Numbered from the stretch's first letter, positions 37,415-46,737 are shown. The stretch: 64,000 bases of DNA from Curvibacter microcysteis (GCF_028649455.1 NZ_JAQSIO010000009.1:62001-126000), one strand, 5' to 3'. Made by a program: numbers and translations. The notes: generated from the letters alone by a model not told the origin.

Positions 37415-38485
37415 ATGCATTTTTCCACCACTCAAAAACGCGCTGCCACCTGGGCGGCACTGGGCGTCGCGCTGCTCTTGCTGCTGTCGTTGCTCAAGCC
37501 TGTGCTGGCCCCTTTTGTGGTGGCGGCCGTCTTGGCCTACGCCTTGACCCCCCTGGTCAACTGGCTGGACGACCTGGGGCGGGGGCGATTGCCGCGCTTG
37601 GCGGCGGTGCTGATTGTGGAAGTGGTGTTCCTGATCGCGGTGCTGAGTTTGCTCACCTTGCTGTTGCCCATCCTCATCAAGGAGTTGCCCCTGATGCGAG
37701 AGCAGGTTCCCCTGTTGTTTGACCGCCTCAATGGCCTGATCAAGCCGCTGGCGGCGCAGTTCGGGTTCAAGCTGTCGGTGGACCTGGGCTCGCTCAAGAC
37801 CTTGGTGCTCAAGTACCTCAACACCAATGCCGAGGACATGGTGGCCTCGGTGCTGTCCTCGCTCAAGCTGGGCGGCAGCGTGGCGCTGGCAGTGCTGGGC
37901 AACGCGGTGCTGATTCCCGTGGCCTTGTTTTACCTGCTGATGGATTGGGATCGTTTTGTCAGCCGCTTTGTCGAGCTGGTGCCGCCGCGTCTGCGTGAAG
38001 GCTATGACAGCTTCGTCAACGAGGCCGATGGCGTGCTGGGGCAGTACCTGCGTGGCCAGTTGCTGGTGATGCTGCTGCTGGCGGTGTTCTACAGCGCGGG
38101 CCTGGCCTTGTTTGGTCTTGAGTTGGCGGTGCCCATTGGCATCTTCACGGGCTTGGCGGTGTTTGTGCCCTACCTGGGCTTCGGCTTGGGCCTGGTCATG
38201 GCCTTGGTCTCCGGCTTCCTGCAATTCGCCTCGGTCAAGGCCTTGGTGATGGTGGCGGTGGTCTACGGTTGCGGTCAGTTTGTCGAGAGCTTCATCCTCA
38301 CCCCCCGCTTGGTGGGTGAGCGCATCGGCCTGCACCCGCTGGTGGTTATTTTTGCCCTGCTGGCCTTTGGCCAGGTGCTGGGCTTTGTCGGTGTGCTGAT
38401 CGCTTTGCCGGCCAGTGCCGTGTTGTTGGTGGCCATCCGGCGCGTGCGCGCGGGTTACCTGGGCAGCCGCTTGTACACGGGCTGA
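37415..38485 (+). CDS. AI-2E family (PerM-like) membrane protein
   Basis: 356 residues with about eight membrane helices, including [20 protein letters not shown] near the N-terminus and [20 protein letters not shown] in the middle. The family includes the AI-2 exporter TqsA and sodium/proton antiporters, so the substrate cannot be assigned. It stands first in the conserved perM-hda-HAD-pcnB-folK order. Confidence 0.9.
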   Translation: MHFSTTQKRAATWAALGVALLLLLSLLKPVLAPFVVAAVLAYALTPLVNWLDDLGRGRLPRLAAVLIVEVVFLIAVLSLLTLLLPILIKELPLMREQVPLLFDRLNGLIKPLAAQFGFKLSVDLGSLKTLVLKYLNTNAEDMVASVLSSLKLGGSVALAVLGNAVLIPVALFYLLMDWDRFVSRFVELVPPRLREGYDSFVNEADGVLGQYLRGQLLVMLLLAVFYSAGLALFGLELAVPIGIFTGLAVFVPYLGFGLGLVMALVSGFLQFASVKALVMVAVVYGCGQFVESFILTPRLVGERIGLHPLVVIFALLAFGQVLGFVGVLIALPASAVLLVAIRRVRAGYLGSRLYTG

Positions 38486-38493
38486 GGCGCGCC

Positions 38494-39186
38494 ATGGTGA
38501 TGAAACAACTGGCACTCGACATCGGTTTGGCCTCGGGGCCCACCCTGGATCGGTTTTTTGCGGGGCCCAATGAGGCCGCGCTGCGCCACCTGGAGCTGTG
38601 GGCTGGTGACGGCACTGGCCAGGACCTGCGCTCCCCCGTGCCCACCTACCTGTGGGGTGACAGCGGTTGTGGCAAGACCTATTTGCTCAAAAGCGTGCAG
38701 GCGGCCCTGCGCGACCACGGCGCCCGCGTGGGCTGGATGGACGCCAGCATGCACGAGCCGCCCGAGTACGAAGAAAGCTGGGCAGCCGTGCTGATGGACG
38801 AGGTGCACCTCTACACCGCGACCCAGCAGCACATGGCCTTCAATTGGTTTGTCAACGCGCATTCCCACCAGCGTTGGGTGCTGGCCGCCGGCGAATTGCC
38901 GCCCGCCGACCTCCAACTGCGCGAGGACCTGCGCACCCGCCTGGGTTGGGGCCATGTGTTCCACTTGCACCTGCTCAGCGAACCCGAGCGTCGCTCGGTG
39001 CTGCGCCAGGAGGCCGATGCGCGCGGCATTTTCCTGAGCGACGAGGTGATGGACTTCATGCTCAACCGCTTCTCGCGCGACCTGGGCAGCCTGATGCAGC
39101 TGATTGACCAGCTCGACGGCTTTGCCCTGCGCACCCAGCGCGCCATCACCATTCCCCTCATCAAGGCCATGCTCGAGTCCGAGTGA
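38494..39186 (+). CDS. hda: DnaA regulatory inactivator Hda
   Basis: 230 residues. N-terminal QLALDIG matches the beta-clamp binding motif of Hda. An AAA+ domain follows with Walker A GDSGCGKT (55-62) and an aspartate motif VLMDEVHLY, and the C-terminus ends in a small helical lid (NRFSRDLGSLMQLIDQLDGF). With the clamp it makes DnaA hydrolyse its ATP after initiation. The P-loop is canonical, unlike the divergent one in E. coli Hda. The upstream GAGG supports the first ATG; a second lies two codons later. Confidence 0.92.
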   Translation: MVMKQLALDIGLASGPTLDRFFAGPNEAALRHLELWAGDGTGQDLRSPVPTYLWGDSGCGKTYLLKSVQAALRDHGARVGWMDASMHEPPEYEESWAAVLMDEVHLYTATQQHMAFNWFVNAHSHQRWVLAAGELPPADLQLREDLRTRLGWGHVFHLHLLSEPERRSVLRQEADARGIFLSDEVMDFMLNRFSRDLGSLMQLIDQLDGFALRTQRAITIPLIKAMLESE

Positions 39187-39206
39187 GCCGGCCCTTTTTT
39201 TCTGTC

Positions 39207-39896
39207 ATGTCCACTCCTGCCTTGAAGCTCGCCCTGTTCGACCTCGATCACACCTTGCTGCCGATCGACTCCGATTACGCCTGGGGCCAGTTCACCACCC
39301 GCATCGGCTGGACCGATGCGGTCGAGTTTGCGCGCCGCAACGACGAGTTCTTCGCCCACTACCAGGCCGGCACCCTGGACGTGCACGACTACGTGCGTTT
39401 TGCCATTGACGCGGTGCGCCGCCAAGGCCCTGAACAGGCCGCCCAAGCTCATCAGCAGTTCATGCGCGAAGTGATCGAGCCCGTCATCACCGAGCCCGCC
39501 CTGGCCTTGCTGCGTCGGCACCAAGCCGCAGGCGACACGGTGATCATCATCACCGCCACCAATGAATTCGTCACCCGCCCCATTGCCGCGGCCCTGGGCG
39601 TCAGCGAGCTGATCGCCGTGCAGTTGCAGCGCGACGACAGCGGCTGGTTCACCGGCGAAATCGACGGCATTCCATCGATGCGTGAGGGCAAGGTCCAGCG
39701 CATGGAACAATGGCTGGCTGCGCGCCAGTTGGACTGGTCGCAAGTTGAGAGCACTTTCTACAGCGATTCCACCAACGACGTGCCGCTGCTGGAGAAGGTG
39801 AATCACCCCGTGGCCACCAATCCCGACGAGCGCCTGCGAGCCCTGGCCCAGCGCCGCGCTTGGCCCATCCTGGACCTGTTTACAAAAACAACATGA
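39207..39896 (+). CDS. HAD-IB family phosphatase (SerB-like)
   Basis: 229 residues. HAD motif I LFDLDHTLLP (Asp12, Asp14), motif II ITATNEF and motif IV YSDSTNDVPLLEKV are present, with a helical cap. It resembles the CicA/SerB group, which hydrolyses phosphoserine or related phosphates; the substrate is not certain. A GTG start 24 bases upstream overlapping hda is possible; the ATG of MSTPALKLALFD is preferred. It overlaps pcnB by four bases. Confidence 0.9.
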   Translation: MSTPALKLALFDLDHTLLPIDSDYAWGQFTTRIGWTDAVEFARRNDEFFAHYQAGTLDVHDYVRFAIDAVRRQGPEQAAQAHQQFMREVIEPVITEPALALLRRHQAAGDTVIIITATNEFVTRPIAAALGVSELIAVQLQRDDSGWFTGEIDGIPSMREGKVQRMEQWLAARQLDWSQVESTFYSDSTNDVPLLEKVNHPVATNPDERLRALAQRRAWPILDLFTKTT

Positions 39897-41494
39897 TCAA
39901 GAAGTTCATCGACAAACTGCTGGGCAAAGCCTCGGCTCCCGCGGCCAAGGGCGGCAAGCCCAAGTTCGGCAAACGCGAGGAAGTGCCCTTCAGCGAGCAC
40001 GGCATCAACCCCGAGCTGGTGGACCGCCGCGCCAACGACGTGGTGCGCACCTTGCAGGATGCGGGCTTTGAGGCCTACATCGTCGGTGGCGCCGTGCGCG
40101 ACTTGCTGCTGGGCCTGCGCCCCAAAGACTTTGACGTGGCCACCAACGCCACGCCCGAGCAGGTCAAGAGCCTGTTCCGCCGGGCCTTCATCATCGGCAA
40201 GCGCTTTCGCATCGTTCACGTGGTGCATGGCCGGGGCCGCGAACATGAAGTGATCGAGGTTTCCACCTTCCGGGCCTACCTGGACAACACGGCCATCGAG
40301 CAGCAGGTCAGCGGCAACGAACGCACCAGCAAGCACGCCCTGGCCGGCATGACCCACGCGGTGGATGCCAGTGGCCGCGTGCTGCGCGACAACGTCTGGG
40401 GCCCGCAGGAAGAAGACGCGGTGCGCCGCGACTTCACCATCAACGCCATGTACTACGACCCGGCCACCCAGGTCGTGGTGGACTACCACAAGGGCATCCA
40501 GGACGCCAAGAAGAAGACCTTGCGCATGATTGGCGACCCGGCCACGCGCTACCGGGAAGACCCGGTGCGCATCATCCGGGCCGTGCGTTTTGCGGCCAAG
40601 CTCAGTCCGCTGGGCTTTGAGCTGGAGCCCAAGACCGCCGCGCCCTTGGTGGCCTCGCAAACCCTGCTGGCCGATGTGCCGCAAAGCCGCTTGTTCGACG
40701 AAATGCTCAAGCTGCTGCAGACCGGGCATGCCCTGGCCACCATTGCCACGCTCAAGAAGCTGGGCTTGGCACGCGGCATCTACCCGCTGCTGGACGTGGT
40801 GGTGGAGCGTGCCGATTCGACCTTTGTCACCGCAGCCCTGCAAGATACCGACCGCCGCGTCAACGAGGGCAAGCCAGTGGCGCCCAGCTTCCTGCTGGCC
40901 ACCGTGTTGTGGCAGGACGTGCGCGAGGGCTGGGAGCAGCGCCTGGCGCAGCGCCAGCACCCCTTCCCGGCCCTGCAAGAGGCCATCGACGAGGTCTTCA
41001 ACGCCCGCATCGGTGATGTGTCTGGCCGTGGCAAGCTGGCCGCCGACATGCGCGAAATCTGGGTCATGCAGCCGCGCTTTGAGAAGCGCGTGGGCAGCAC
41101 GCCCTACGGCCTGGTCGAGCAGGCCCGCTTCCGTGCCGGCTTCGACTTCATGCGCCTGCGCGCCGATGTGGGCGAGGTCGACGAGGCCCTGGCCGAATGG
41201 TGGGAAGAGTTCAGCACCGGCGACGACAGCACGCGCGAAGACCTGTTGGACCAAGCCCGCGAGGAGCAAAAAGCCCGTCAAAAAGCCCAGGCCCCCAGCG
41301 TGCGCCGTGCGCCACGCAAGGACCCGGTGGACGCCAGCCCGCGCAGCGACGCGGCGGTGTCCGACGTCGAAGGCGCGCCGGCCCCGGAAGGTGGCGCTGA
41401 AGGCCAGGCCGCGCCCAAGAAGCGCCGCCGCCGCCGCAAGCCCACTGGCGACCGCGCCGCTGCGCCCCCTGCGGGCGACAACAGCCAGGACTGA
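39893..41494 (+). CDS. pcnB: Poly(A) polymerase I
   Basis: 533 residues. The nucleotidyltransferase site GGAVRDLLLGLRPKDFDVAT (from about residue 65) and the RRDFTINAMYYDP motif are followed by the RNA-binding domain and a low-complexity, very basic tail (KKRRRRRKP). It adds 3' A tails that promote RNA decay. The neck and body residues distinguish it from CCA-adding enzymes. Start ATG overlaps the HAD stop (ATGA), and folK begins immediately after the stop. Confidence 0.94.
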   Translation: MIKKFIDKLLGKASAPAAKGGKPKFGKREEVPFSEHGINPELVDRRANDVVRTLQDAGFEAYIVGGAVRDLLLGLRPKDFDVATNATPEQVKSLFRRAFIIGKRFRIVHVVHGRGREHEVIEVSTFRAYLDNTAIEQQVSGNERTSKHALAGMTHAVDASGRVLRDNVWGPQEEDAVRRDFTINAMYYDPATQVVVDYHKGIQDAKKKTLRMIGDPATRYREDPVRIIRAVRFAAKLSPLGFELEPKTAAPLVASQTLLADVPQSRLFDEMLKLLQTGHALATIATLKKLGLARGIYPLLDVVVERADSTFVTAALQDTDRRVNEGKPVAPSFLLATVLWQDVREGWEQRLAQRQHPFPALQEAIDEVFNARIGDVSGRGKLAADMREIWVMQPRFEKRVGSTPYGLVEQARFRAGFDFMRLRADVGEVDEALAEWWEEFSTGDDSTREDLLDQAREEQKARQKAQAPSVRRAPRKDPVDASPRSDAAVSDVEGAPAPEGGAEGQAAPKKRRRRRKPTGDRAAAPPAGDNSQD

Positions 41495-42031
41495 GTGGCG
41501 GTGTCGTCGGCGTCTGAGACGGGCCCAGAGCCCTCGGGCTGGCTTGGGCCATCAGCGGCGGGTGCGGCATCGCCCGTGATCGCCTACATCGGCATCGGCG
41601 GCAACCTGGGCGACGCGCTTGCCACGGTCGAGCGCGCCGTGCAGGCCTTGCGGACATCGCTGCCGGCCAGCCAATGCCTGCGCGTGTCCTCGCTGTACCG
41701 CAGCGCCCCCATCGACGCTGGTGGCCCCGACTACGTGAATGCCGTGGCCGAGCTCTGCACTACCTTGTCCCCTGAGGGCTTGTTGCAGGCCCTGCAGGCC
41801 CTGGAGCAGGCCGAGGGGCGCGAGCGCCCTTACCGCAATGCCCCGCGCACCCTGGACCTGGATGTGCTGCTGTATGGCGCTCAGCGCCTGGACAGCCCCG
41901 CCTTGACGGTGCCTCACCCGCGCATGAACGAGCGTGCTTTTGTGCTGCTGCCGCTGGCCGAGTTGTGGCCCCAAGGGGTCAGCGCCGCCGCCCTGGCGGC
42001 GGTGGCGGACCAACGCATCGAACGGCTTTGA
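41495..42031 (+). CDS. folK: 6-hydroxymethyl-dihydropterin pyrophosphokinase
   Basis: 178 residues. [30 protein letters not shown] and the signature [11 protein letters not shown] are diagnostic for FolK in folate synthesis. The first possible start is a GTG directly after the pcnB stop and would add about 27 Ser/Gly-rich residues before the domain; a GTG at 41576, just before the first strand, would give the usual length. I list the longer form for its coupling, with uncertainty on the start only. Confidence 0.93.
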   Translation: MAVSSASETGPEPSGWLGPSAAGAASPVIAYIGIGGNLGDALATVERAVQALRTSLPASQCLRVSSLYRSAPIDAGGPDYVNAVAELCTTLSPEGLLQALQALEQAEGRERPYRNAPRTLDLDVLLYGAQRLDSPALTVPHPRMNERAFVLLPLAELWPQGVSAAALAAVADQRIERL

Positions 42032-42083
42032 GTCGCAACGCCGCCAGGCCCGCTCACACGGGTCGGGCGGGTTGGAGCGGCGT

Positions 42084-43064
42084 TCAGTCCACCTTGGCCC
42101 CGGAGGCCTTCACCACCTTCTCGTACTTGGCCAGTTCGCTCTTCATGAAGCTGCCGAACTGCTCGGGGCTGCTGGGCACCGGTTCGGCCATCAGGCCGGC
42201 GAAGCGGGTCTTGGTCTCGGGGGCGTTGAGGGCGGCGACAAAAGCCTGGTTCAGCTTGGCCACCACATCCTTGGGCGTGTGGGCCGGCGCCACCAGGCCC
42301 CACCAGGTGTCGATGCTGAAGCCCTTGTAGCTTTCAGCCACCGTGGGCACGTCCGGCAGCAAGGGGCTGCGCTGGGCCGTGCTGACGGCCAGGGCCTTGA
42401 GCTTGCCTGATCGGATGTTGGGCGCGGCCGTGGCCAGGTTGTCGAAGTTGAAGTCCACCTCGCCCGCCAGCAAGGCCAGTTGCGCCGGGTTGCCCCCGTT
42501 GTAGGGAATGTGCAGCGCGTAAATGCCGGCCTGGGCCTTGAACATCTCCCCGGCCAAATGCCCCGCGCTGCCGCTGCCACCACTGCCGAAATTCAGCTTG
42601 GCGGGGTTGGCTCGCGCGTAGGCCACCATGTCGGCCAAGGTGTTGATCTTCAGGCGTTTGGCGGTGTCGGCATTCATCACCAGCACATTGGGTACGCGCA
42701 GGATTTGGGTGATGGGCGCGAAGTCGCGTGTGGCGTCGTAGGGCATGCGTGTGTACAGCGAGGGGTTCACCGCATGGGTGGCGGTGGCCGCGATGCCGAT
42801 GGTCAAGCCATCGGGGGCGGCCTTGGCCACCAGGTCGGCGCCGATGTTGCCGCCAGCGCCCGGCTTGTTGTCGACGATGACGGAACCCAGCGAATCCTTC
42901 ACGCGCTCGGCCAGCACGCGGGCGGTGACGTCAATCGGGCCACCCGGTGCATAGGGCACGACCAGGCGAATGGGGCGGGTGTTCTGGGCCCAGGCCATGG
43001 CACCAGGCCAGGCGGACAGGGCGGGCGTGGCCAGACCGGCCAGGAGGAGGTGTCTGCGGTTCAT
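42084..43064 (-). CDS. Bug-family (TctC) periplasmic solute-binding protein
   Basis: 326 residues with a signal peptide that starts MNRRHLLLAGLATPALSAWP. The mature part has RLVVPYAPGGPIDVTARVLA, VDNKPGAGGNIGADLVAKA and LPDVPTVAESYKGFSIDTWW, all Bug/TctC marks. These proteins bind carboxylates and are very numerous in Burkholderiales, usually far from the TctAB permease, as here. The ligand is unknown. Confidence 0.92.
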   Translation of the reverse strand: MNRRHLLLAGLATPALSAWPGAMAWAQNTRPIRLVVPYAPGGPIDVTARVLAERVKDSLGSVIVDNKPGAGGNIGADLVAKAAPDGLTIGIAATATHAVNPSLYTRMPYDATRDFAPITQILRVPNVLVMNADTAKRLKINTLADMVAYARANPAKLNFGSGGSGSAGHLAGEMFKAQAGIYALHIPYNGGNPAQLALLAGEVDFNFDNLATAAPNIRSGKLKALAVSTAQRSPLLPDVPTVAESYKGFSIDTWWGLVAPAHTPKDVVAKLNQAFVAALNAPETKTRFAGLMAEPVPSSPEQFGSFMKSELAKYEKVVKASGAKVD

Positions 43065-43197
43065 GCGCCATTGTCCTGCCTCTGAAGAGGTGTGACAAAC
43101 GCTTACATCGCTTTGCGTGGCGGATGTGATGCGCCTGGGCGCCCGGGGCGTTGTCATTCACATGGAGGTCGTCTCCATGCCACTGAAGGAATTCACC

Positions 43198-43521
43198 ATG
43201 AAAGTCCAAGCCCTTGTTTCCGCTGCCCTGGTGAGCGCTGTGCTCAGCCTGACGGGCACCGCCTTTGCGCAAACCCCGGCTGCGACCAAGACCCCGGCCC
43301 CTGCTGCTTCGCCCGCCATCGTGGCGGGCCCGGCAGCGGCCCCTGCAGCCACCGCCGCCCCGGCTGCTGCCCCAGCGGTCGCTGCGGCCCTGACAGCCAA
43401 GGCCGAAACCAGCAAGACCGGCGCCCCCACCGAGGCGCACAGCAAGGCCAAGCACCCGAAGAAGCACGCCAAGGCTGAGGCTGGCAAGGCCGAGGCCACC
43501 AAGCCCACCCCGGCCTCCTGA
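43198..43521 (+). CDS. Asr-like exported Ala/Pro/Lys-rich small protein
   Basis: 107 residues. A signal peptide (MKVQALVSAALVSAVLSLTG, cleaved after AFA) is followed by an Ala/Pro-rich stretch and a Lys/His-rich C-terminus (HSKAKHPKKHAKAEAGKAEA). The composition and order closely resemble the acid-shock protein Asr of enterobacteria. Its low complexity means chance similarity is possible. It has its own terminator and diverges from the Bug gene; no acid-response motif was recognised. Confidence 0.65.
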   Translation: MKVQALVSAALVSAVLSLTGTAFAQTPAATKTPAPAASPAIVAGPAAAPAATAAPAAAPAVAAALTAKAETSKTGAPTEAHSKAKHPKKHAKAEAGKAEATKPTPAS

Positions 43522-43551
43522 GTTTGCTTTGTCGCCTTGAGGGCGGTCCCC

Positions 43552-43595
43552 AGCAAAAAAAGCCACAGCCGCTGAACAGCGCTGTGGCTTTTTGC
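43552..43595. terminator. Bidirectional terminator between the Asr-like gene and the flavin reductase gene
   Basis: AGCCACAGC pairs with GCTGTGGCT, flanked by AGCAAAAAA on the left and TTTTTGCT on the right, so the stem extends and works in both directions. Confidence 0.85.
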
Positions 43596-43646
43596 TGTGA
43601 GCAGCTGCGGCCCGGCCAGGGGGCGCCAGCTGCGCCTGCCGCGGTA

Positions 43647-44684
43647 TCAGGCGGCGTGTTTGTCGGCTTCGCTGGTGAAGGCGTCAGCGTAGAACTCTTC
43701 TGCGGGCAGGCCGCGCTCCGCGCTGTAGGCCACACGGGCCGATTCGACCACGATGGGGGCGCCACAGGCATAGACCTGATGGCCCGACAGGTCTGCAAAG
43801 TCGTCCAGCACGGCCTGGTGCACAAAGCCGGTGCGGCCGGTCCAGGCATCTTCAGGCAGGGCGTTGGACACCACCGGCACGTAGCGCAGCTGCGGCATCT
43901 CGGCGACCTTGGCCTGCACCCAGGCGTCCAGGTACAAATCTTCAGGACGGCGGCCGCCCCAATAGAGGGTGACCGCACGGGTGCTGCCCTTGAATTGCAG
44001 GTGCTCGATCAAGGCCTTGATCGGGGCAAAACCGGTGCCCGAGGCCAGCAGCACGATGGGCTTGTCGCTGTCTTCACGCAGGTAGAAGCTGCCAAACGGG
44101 CCTTCCACGCGCAGGATGTCTTTTTCTTTCATGGCGCCAAACACATGGTCGGTGAACTTGCCGCCAGGCATATGGCGCAGGTGCAGCTCCACGCCCGGGG
44201 CTTCGGCCTGGGTGTGCGGCGCATTGGCCATGGAGTAGGCGCGGCGGGCACCGTCGCGCAAGATGAACTCCACATACTGACCGGCGTGGTAGCGGAAGGT
44301 CTCGGCTGCGGGCAGCTGCAGGCGCAGCTTCATCACGTCGGAGGACACCTTCTCCAGCGAGGCCACCCGCGCCGGCATCTTCTTGATCGGGAAAGCGCTC
44401 TCGTCAGTGACCTGGCGCGACTCCAGCACCAGATCGCTTTGCGGTACGGCGCAGCAGGTGAGGATGAGGCCATTGGCCTCTTCTTCAGCGCTCAGTGCTT
44501 TGGCTTGGTGTTCGCCATGGACCACGCTGCCTTCAAGCTTCTTGCATTTGCAGGAGCCACAGGCGCCGTCCTTGCAGCCATAGGGCAGGCCCACGCCTTG
44601 GCGTATGGCCGCAGCCAACACGGCTTCGTCGGGGTTGGCGGTGAATGCGCGTCCGCTGGGCTGTACGGTGACGTTGAAGCTCAT
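43647..44684 (-). CDS. 2Fe-2S ferredoxin-type NAD(P)H-flavin reductase
   Basis: 345 residues. An N-terminal ferredoxin domain with the cluster motif CKDGACGSCKCKK and the fourth cysteine in LTCCAV is followed by a FAD domain (RAYSMANAP) and an NAD domain (LLASGTGFAPIKALIEHL, then VYACGAP). It is similar to CDP-6-deoxy-3,4-glucoseen reductase (AscD type) and to oxygenase reductase components. No partner enzyme is nearby, so the electron acceptor is unknown. It faces an SDR gene only 48 bases away. Confidence 0.9.
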   Translation of the reverse strand: MSFNVTVQPSGRAFTANPDEAVLAAAIRQGVGLPYGCKDGACGSCKCKKLEGSVVHGEHQAKALSAEEEANGLILTCCAVPQSDLVLESRQVTDESAFPIKKMPARVASLEKVSSDVMKLRLQLPAAETFRYHAGQYVEFILRDGARRAYSMANAPHTQAEAPGVELHLRHMPGGKFTDHVFGAMKEKDILRVEGPFGSFYLREDSDKPIVLLASGTGFAPIKALIEHLQFKGSTRAVTLYWGGRRPEDLYLDAWVQAKVAEMPQLRYVPVVSNALPEDAWTGRTGFVHQAVLDDFADLSGHQVYACGAPIVVESARVAYSAERGLPAEEFYADAFTSEADKHAA

Positions 44685-44689
44685 CTTTT

Positions 44690-44728
44690 GGGTATCCTCG
44701 GGGCCGTCTTAGAAATCAGTGAATACCC
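44690..44728. promoter_or_regulatory. Inverted repeat in the narrow divergent region
   Basis: GGGTAT and ATACCC lie 27 bases apart and fill almost the whole space between the two divergent start codons. One regulator could act on both genes through it. This is suggestive only. Confidence 0.3.
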
Positions 44729-44732
44729 GATT

Positions 44733-45656
44733 TTGCCTTCAAACCAGTCCCCCCTCGGAGCGCTGCCCGCGCGCTTCCGGCGCCAACGCGTGCTGATCGT
44801 GGGTTGTGGTGACGTCGGGCAGCGTGTGGCGCGGCGTCTGCAAGGCCGCGTCCAGGTGCTGGCGCTGACCTCTTCGCCCGAGCGTGTGCCCTCATTGAGG
44901 GGCTTGGGCGTCACGCCTTTGTTGGGCAATCTGGACCAGCCTGCGACCTTGCGCCGTTTGGCTGGCCTGGCCACCCGGGTGTTGCACCTGGCGCCGCCGC
45001 CCACCGACGCAAAGGCGGCCTGGTGGCGTGACCCGCGCACCTTGGCCTTGGGCCGGGTCCTGCGCCAGCGGCGCCTGCCGCAGGCCCTGGTCTATGGTTC
45101 CACCAGCGGTGTCTATGGCGACTGCGCCGGTGCCTTGGTCAGCGAGTCACGCCCGGTCCAGCCCAGCACACCGCGTGCGCAGCGCCGGGTCGACGCCGAG
45201 CACGTGGTGCGCCACCTGGGGCGCAGCCTGCGCACCAGCATCCTGCGCATCCCGGGCATTTACGCGCCGGACCGCGCCGGGGGCACGCCGCGTGAGCGCC
45301 TGCTGCGGGGCACGCCAGTGCTTCAGCGCGAGGACGATGTCTACACTTGCCACATCCATGCTGACGACTTGGCCCGCGCCTGCCTGGCGGCGCTGTGGCG
45401 GGGCCAGGCTCAGCGCGTGTACAACGTGTGTGATGACGCCCACCTGCTGATGGGCGACTATTTCGACTTGGCTGCCGACCTGTACGGTTTGCCGCGCCCT
45501 CCCCGGGTGGCCCGTGCGGCTGCACGGGAACAGCTGCCCGTGAGCCTGCTGAGCTTCATGAGCGAGTCGCGTCGCTTGCTCAACCAACGCCTGAAGACCG
45601 AGTTGCGACTGCGCCTGCAACACCCCAGCGTGGCCACGGGTTTGCTGGGCGGTTGA
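44733..45656 (+). CDS. SDR-fold NAD-dependent epimerase-like protein (YeeZ type)
   Basis: About 307 residues. VLIVGCGDVGQRVARRL is a Rossmann GxxGxxG motif near the N-terminus. YGSTSGVYGD, RIPGIYAPDR and CHIHADDLARACLAAL are typical of the YeeZ/WcaG group of atypical SDR proteins. The Tyr-x-x-x-Lys pair of active epimerases is not clear, so the activity is uncertain. The start is uncertain; TTG at 44733 is the most plausible because no ATG precedes the motif. The frame is open far upstream only as antisense of the reductase. Confidence 0.82.
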   Translation: MPSNQSPLGALPARFRRQRVLIVGCGDVGQRVARRLQGRVQVLALTSSPERVPSLRGLGVTPLLGNLDQPATLRRLAGLATRVLHLAPPPTDAKAAWWRDPRTLALGRVLRQRRLPQALVYGSTSGVYGDCAGALVSESRPVQPSTPRAQRRVDAEHVVRHLGRSLRTSILRIPGIYAPDRAGGTPRERLLRGTPVLQREDDVYTCHIHADDLARACLAALWRGQAQRVYNVCDDAHLLMGDYFDLAADLYGLPRPPRVARAAAREQLPVSLLSFMSESRRLLNQRLKTELRLRLQHPSVATGLLGG

Positions 45657-45693
45657 GCCGGCGCTGGCCAGCGCGCGGGTTCAATGCGTGGGA

Positions 45694-46737
45694 TCAAATG
45701 CCCTCGGGCCGCCGCAGGCTGCGCAGCCGGGTGCTGGGCAACAGCTTGATCTGGCGCAGCTCCGCACCCTGCATCACGGTCAGCTCGATCGGCTGGTCCA
45801 ACGCCTGATGCGCCCAAAGGGTTTTGTAGAAGCTCTCCAGCGAGTTGACGCGCTGGCCGTCGACGCCCAGGACCAAATCACCCGCTTGCAGGCCAGCCAA
45901 GTCGGCGGGGCCCGCTTCGGTCACTTTGATGATCTGCACCCGGCCGGCGGCCTCACTGGAGCTCAAGCCCAACCAGGGGCGCTGGCTCTGCGCGCTGCTG
46001 CCGGTGTTCAGCATCTCGGCCAGCACGGGCCGCAGCAAGTCCACAGGCACGAACAGGTTGCCCGGCAGGCGCCGGCTGGGATCGGCGGCGTTGGGCACGC
46101 GCAGGCTGCCAATGCCCAGCAGTTCGCCGCGCTGGTTGAACAGGGCCGCTCCCGAGTGGCGCGCGATCGGGGGGCTGGTGAACAGTGCTGCGTCGAGGTG
46201 GTATTCCCAGGCGCCCGAGAAGGGGCGTTGGCTCATCAGCACCGTCGGGGCGACCTCGGCGGCCTCCTCGCCGCTGGCGCCGGTGAAGGTCAGCAAAGCC
46301 TCCCCGCTTTGCAGGCTGTTCACAGCCCCCAGGGGCACGGCGGGCAGTTGTGGGGTGGCCAGCAGCGGGCGCACCAGTCCAAAGCCCGTGGCGGGGTCAT
46401 AGGCCACGCTGCGCGCGGGCAGGGTCTTGCCGTCGGCGGTGGTGATCTGCAGTTGCTCGGCTTCGAGGATCAGGTAGCCGATGGTCAGGGTCAGGCCGTC
46501 GGGGCCAATCACCACGCCGGTGCCCGAGCGCTGGGCGCCCAGGGTCTCCACCGAGGGCGCACCCTCAATGGCCTGGACCTGCAGTCCGACCACCGCCGCG
46601 TGGGCCCGGCTCAGGGCTTGCAGGCGGGTGCTGACACTCAGTTCGTCAGAAGCTGTGGCGGCACGCGCTGGCGCGACCGGCAGGCTCAGTGTCAGGCCGG
46701 TCAACAAGCCGCAGAAAAGGACGTTCAGACTTCGCAT
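45694..46737 (-). CDS. HtrA-like exported protein with PDZ domain and degraded protease site
   Basis: 347 residues with a signal peptide (MRSLNVLFCGLLTGLTLSLP, then APARA). A trypsin-like S1C domain (about 65-235) and a PDZ domain (about 255-335; AGPADLAGLQAGDLVLGVDG) can be recognised. In the DegP pattern LTNNHVV the catalytic His is replaced: here LTIGYLI, with Tyr88. The Asp of DPxTDLAVL is Gly118 (DPATGFGLVR). Ser195 (ARHSGAALF) remains. It is therefore probably not an active serine protease and may act as a chaperone or scaffold. It converges with the SDR gene. Confidence 0.85.
   Translation of the reverse strand: MRSLNVLFCGLLTGLTLSLPVAPARAATASDELSVSTRLQALSRAHAAVVGLQVQAIEGAPSVETLGAQRSGTGVVIGPDGLTLTIGYLILEAEQLQITTADGKTLPARSVAYDPATGFGLVRPLLATPQLPAVPLGAVNSLQSGEALLTFTGASGEEAAEVAPTVLMSQRPFSGAWEYHLDAALFTSPPIARHSGAALFNQRGELLGIGSLRVPNAADPSRRLPGNLFVPVDLLRPVLAEMLNTGSSAQSQRPWLGLSSSEAAGRVQIIKVTEAGPADLAGLQAGDLVLGVDGQRVNSLESFYKTLWAHQALDQPIELTVMQGAELRQIKLLPSTRLRSLRRPEGI

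Noticed and set aside
43524-44732. N-terminal 400 codons joined in frame to the SDR protein
   Set aside because: This stretch is antisense to the flavin reductase gene and ahead of the Rossmann motif. It is not part of the SDR protein.
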